From JAGNHB01 sp964436005 (GTDB lineage Bacteria; Acidobacteriota; JAAYUB01): a stretch of 5,262 bases of DNA. A program made the position numbers and the translations under genes. The notes beneath the pieces are model-generated. The model saw nothing but the letters and a program-made list of their open reading frames with translations. It searched no databases and was not told the origin of the DNA. Each line of letters starts with the position of its first letter. The first letter of the stretch is position 1. Shown here one piece after another: positions 4,504 to 5,262 of the stretch. The DNA is taken from positions 1-5,262 of the forward strand of contig CAYTBK010000229.1 in the NCBI GenBank assembly GCA_964436005.1. Reading direction: 5' to 3'.

Positions 4504-5262
4504 ATGACCGCGATCGACATCATCCGGAAGAAGAGGGACGGGCGGGCATTGTCGGCCGACGAGATCGATTTCCTCGTCCGGGGGGCGTCCGACGGATCCA
4601 TCCCCGACTACCAGCTCGCCGCCTTCCTCATGGCCGTCTACCTCCAGGGCATGGACGGCGGGGAGACCGGTTCCCTGACCGAAGCGATGATGCGCTCGGG
4701 CGACGTGCTCGACTTCTCCGATGTCGAGGGGCCCAAGGCCGACAAGCACAGCACGGGGGGCGTCGGCGACAAGACCTCGCTCATCCTGGCCCCCATCGCC
4801 GCCGCGGCGGGGGTCAAGGTCCCCATGATCAGCGGGCGGGGCCTGGGCCACACCGGCGGCACGCTCGACAAGCTCGAGTCCATCCCGGGCTTCCGCACGG
4901 GGCTGACGAATGCGGAAATCAAGGCCTGCCTCGAAACCGGCGGATTCTGCATCGCCGGCCAGACGGCAAAACTGGTTCCCGCCGACCGCAAGCTGTATGC
5001 CCTGCGGGACGTCACCGCCACCGTGGAGTCCATCCCGCTGATCACGGCCAGCATCATGAGCAAGAAACTGGCGGAAGGGATCGACGCCCTGGTGCTGGAC
5101 GTGAAGACGGGCCAGGGCGCCTTCATGCGCGAGATCGAAGACGCCCGGCGCCTGGCCCGGGGGATGGCCGACGCGGGGAAATGCATGGGGAAGCAGGTCA
5201 GCTGCTTCCTCACCGACATGAACCAACCCCTGGGCCGGATGGCCGGCAACGCCCTGGAAGTG
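4504..5262 (+). CDS. deoA: Thymidine/pyrimidine-nucleoside phosphorylase, N-terminal part (runs off window)
   Basis: This enzyme cleaves thymidine (and uridine in the pdp type) with phosphate to the free base and (deoxy)ribose-1-phosphate in cytoplasmic nucleoside salvage. The first 253 residues of an expected 430-440 are present and the frame is open at the edge. The start MTAIDIIRKKRDG is family-typical, and GGAGG (4492-4496) lies seven bases before the ATG. Visible motifs are KHSTGGVGDKTSL (81-93), SGRGLGHTGGTLDKLE (110-125, the family signature), PADRKLYALRDVTATVESIP (159-178), TASIMSKKLA (181-190), LDVKTGQGAFM (198-208) and DMNQPLG. By alignment His82, Arg168, Ser183 and Lys187 match the E. 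coli DeoA substrate residues His85, Arg171, Ser186 and Lys190. KLYALRD and DVKTGxGAFM resemble Bacillus Pdp more than E. coli DeoA, so thymidine-only or broad pyrimidine specificity is open. Confidence 0.93.
   Translation, partial: MTAIDIIRKKRDGRALSADEIDFLVRGASDGSIPDYQLAAFLMAVYLQGMDGGETGSLTEAMMRSGDVLDFSDVEGPKADKHSTGGVGDKTSLILAPIAAAAGVKVPMISGRGLGHTGGTLDKLESIPGFRTGLTNAEIKACLETGGFCIAGQTAKLVPADRKLYALRDVTATVESIPLITASIMSKKLAEGIDALVLDVKTGQGAFMREIEDARRLARGMADAGKCMGKQVSCFLTDMNQPLGRMAGNALEV

Noticed and set aside
4312..5226. Antisense open frame of 304 codons opposite the phosphorylase gene
   Set aside because: It overlaps the terminator, the promoter and a clearly recognisable phosphorylase; composition and lack of any known motif mark it as a shadow.

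Overview
The window is GC-rich bacterial chromosome. Four recognisable genes lie on the + strand, preceded by about 700 bases of non-coding, repeat-laden DNA. In order they are metG (methionyl-tRNA synthetase), metK (S-adenosylmethionine synthetase), rpsU (ribosomal protein S21) and the first 253 codons of a thymidine/pyrimidine-nucleoside phosphorylase (deoA/pdp type) that runs off the right edge. Strong purine-rich ribosome binding sites, sigma70-like promoter boxes, an rpsU gene and a GC-rich third codon position indicate a high-GC bacterium. The rpsU gene argues against Actinobacteria. The gene order (metG-metK-rpsU-deoA) does not let me name a phylum. The style of the intergenic repeats reminds me of large, repeat-rich genomes such as Acidobacteriota or Planctomycetota, but that is an impression only.

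Bases 1-669 hold no credible gene. They contain (i) a cluster of short, very stable palindromes at 1-155, (ii) an inverted plus directly repeated module at 261-393 built round TGCCCTACGGGCA, (iii) a 27-base imperfect inverted repeat around a perfect 10-base palindrome at 409-477 followed by a T-rich tract, and (iv) small dyads at 559-573 and 613-625. This block looks like an accumulation of extragenic palindromic repeats and is the least explained part of the window. A well-formed promoter (TTGAAT-17-TATAAA) then drives metG from a leader of only about 20 bases.

metG and metK are 65 bases apart and both act on methionine: one charges tRNA(Met), the other makes SAM. The gap holds an extended -10 promoter candidate, a strong ribosome binding site and a GTG start. 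It is part of a conspicuously AT-rich patch that continues into the first codons of metK. rpsU follows 82 bases after metK, with a ribosome binding site complementary to the 16S rRNA tail over ten bases, and is closed by a textbook intrinsic terminator. The phosphorylase gene then starts a new unit from its own promoter (TTGCCC-17-TATTCT).

The coding part is ordinary housekeeping. I see no defence system, mobile-element gene, CRISPR array or RNA gene. The points worth a second look are the repeat block, the rpsU translation signal and location, the AT-rich metK start, and the C-terminal tail of metG.
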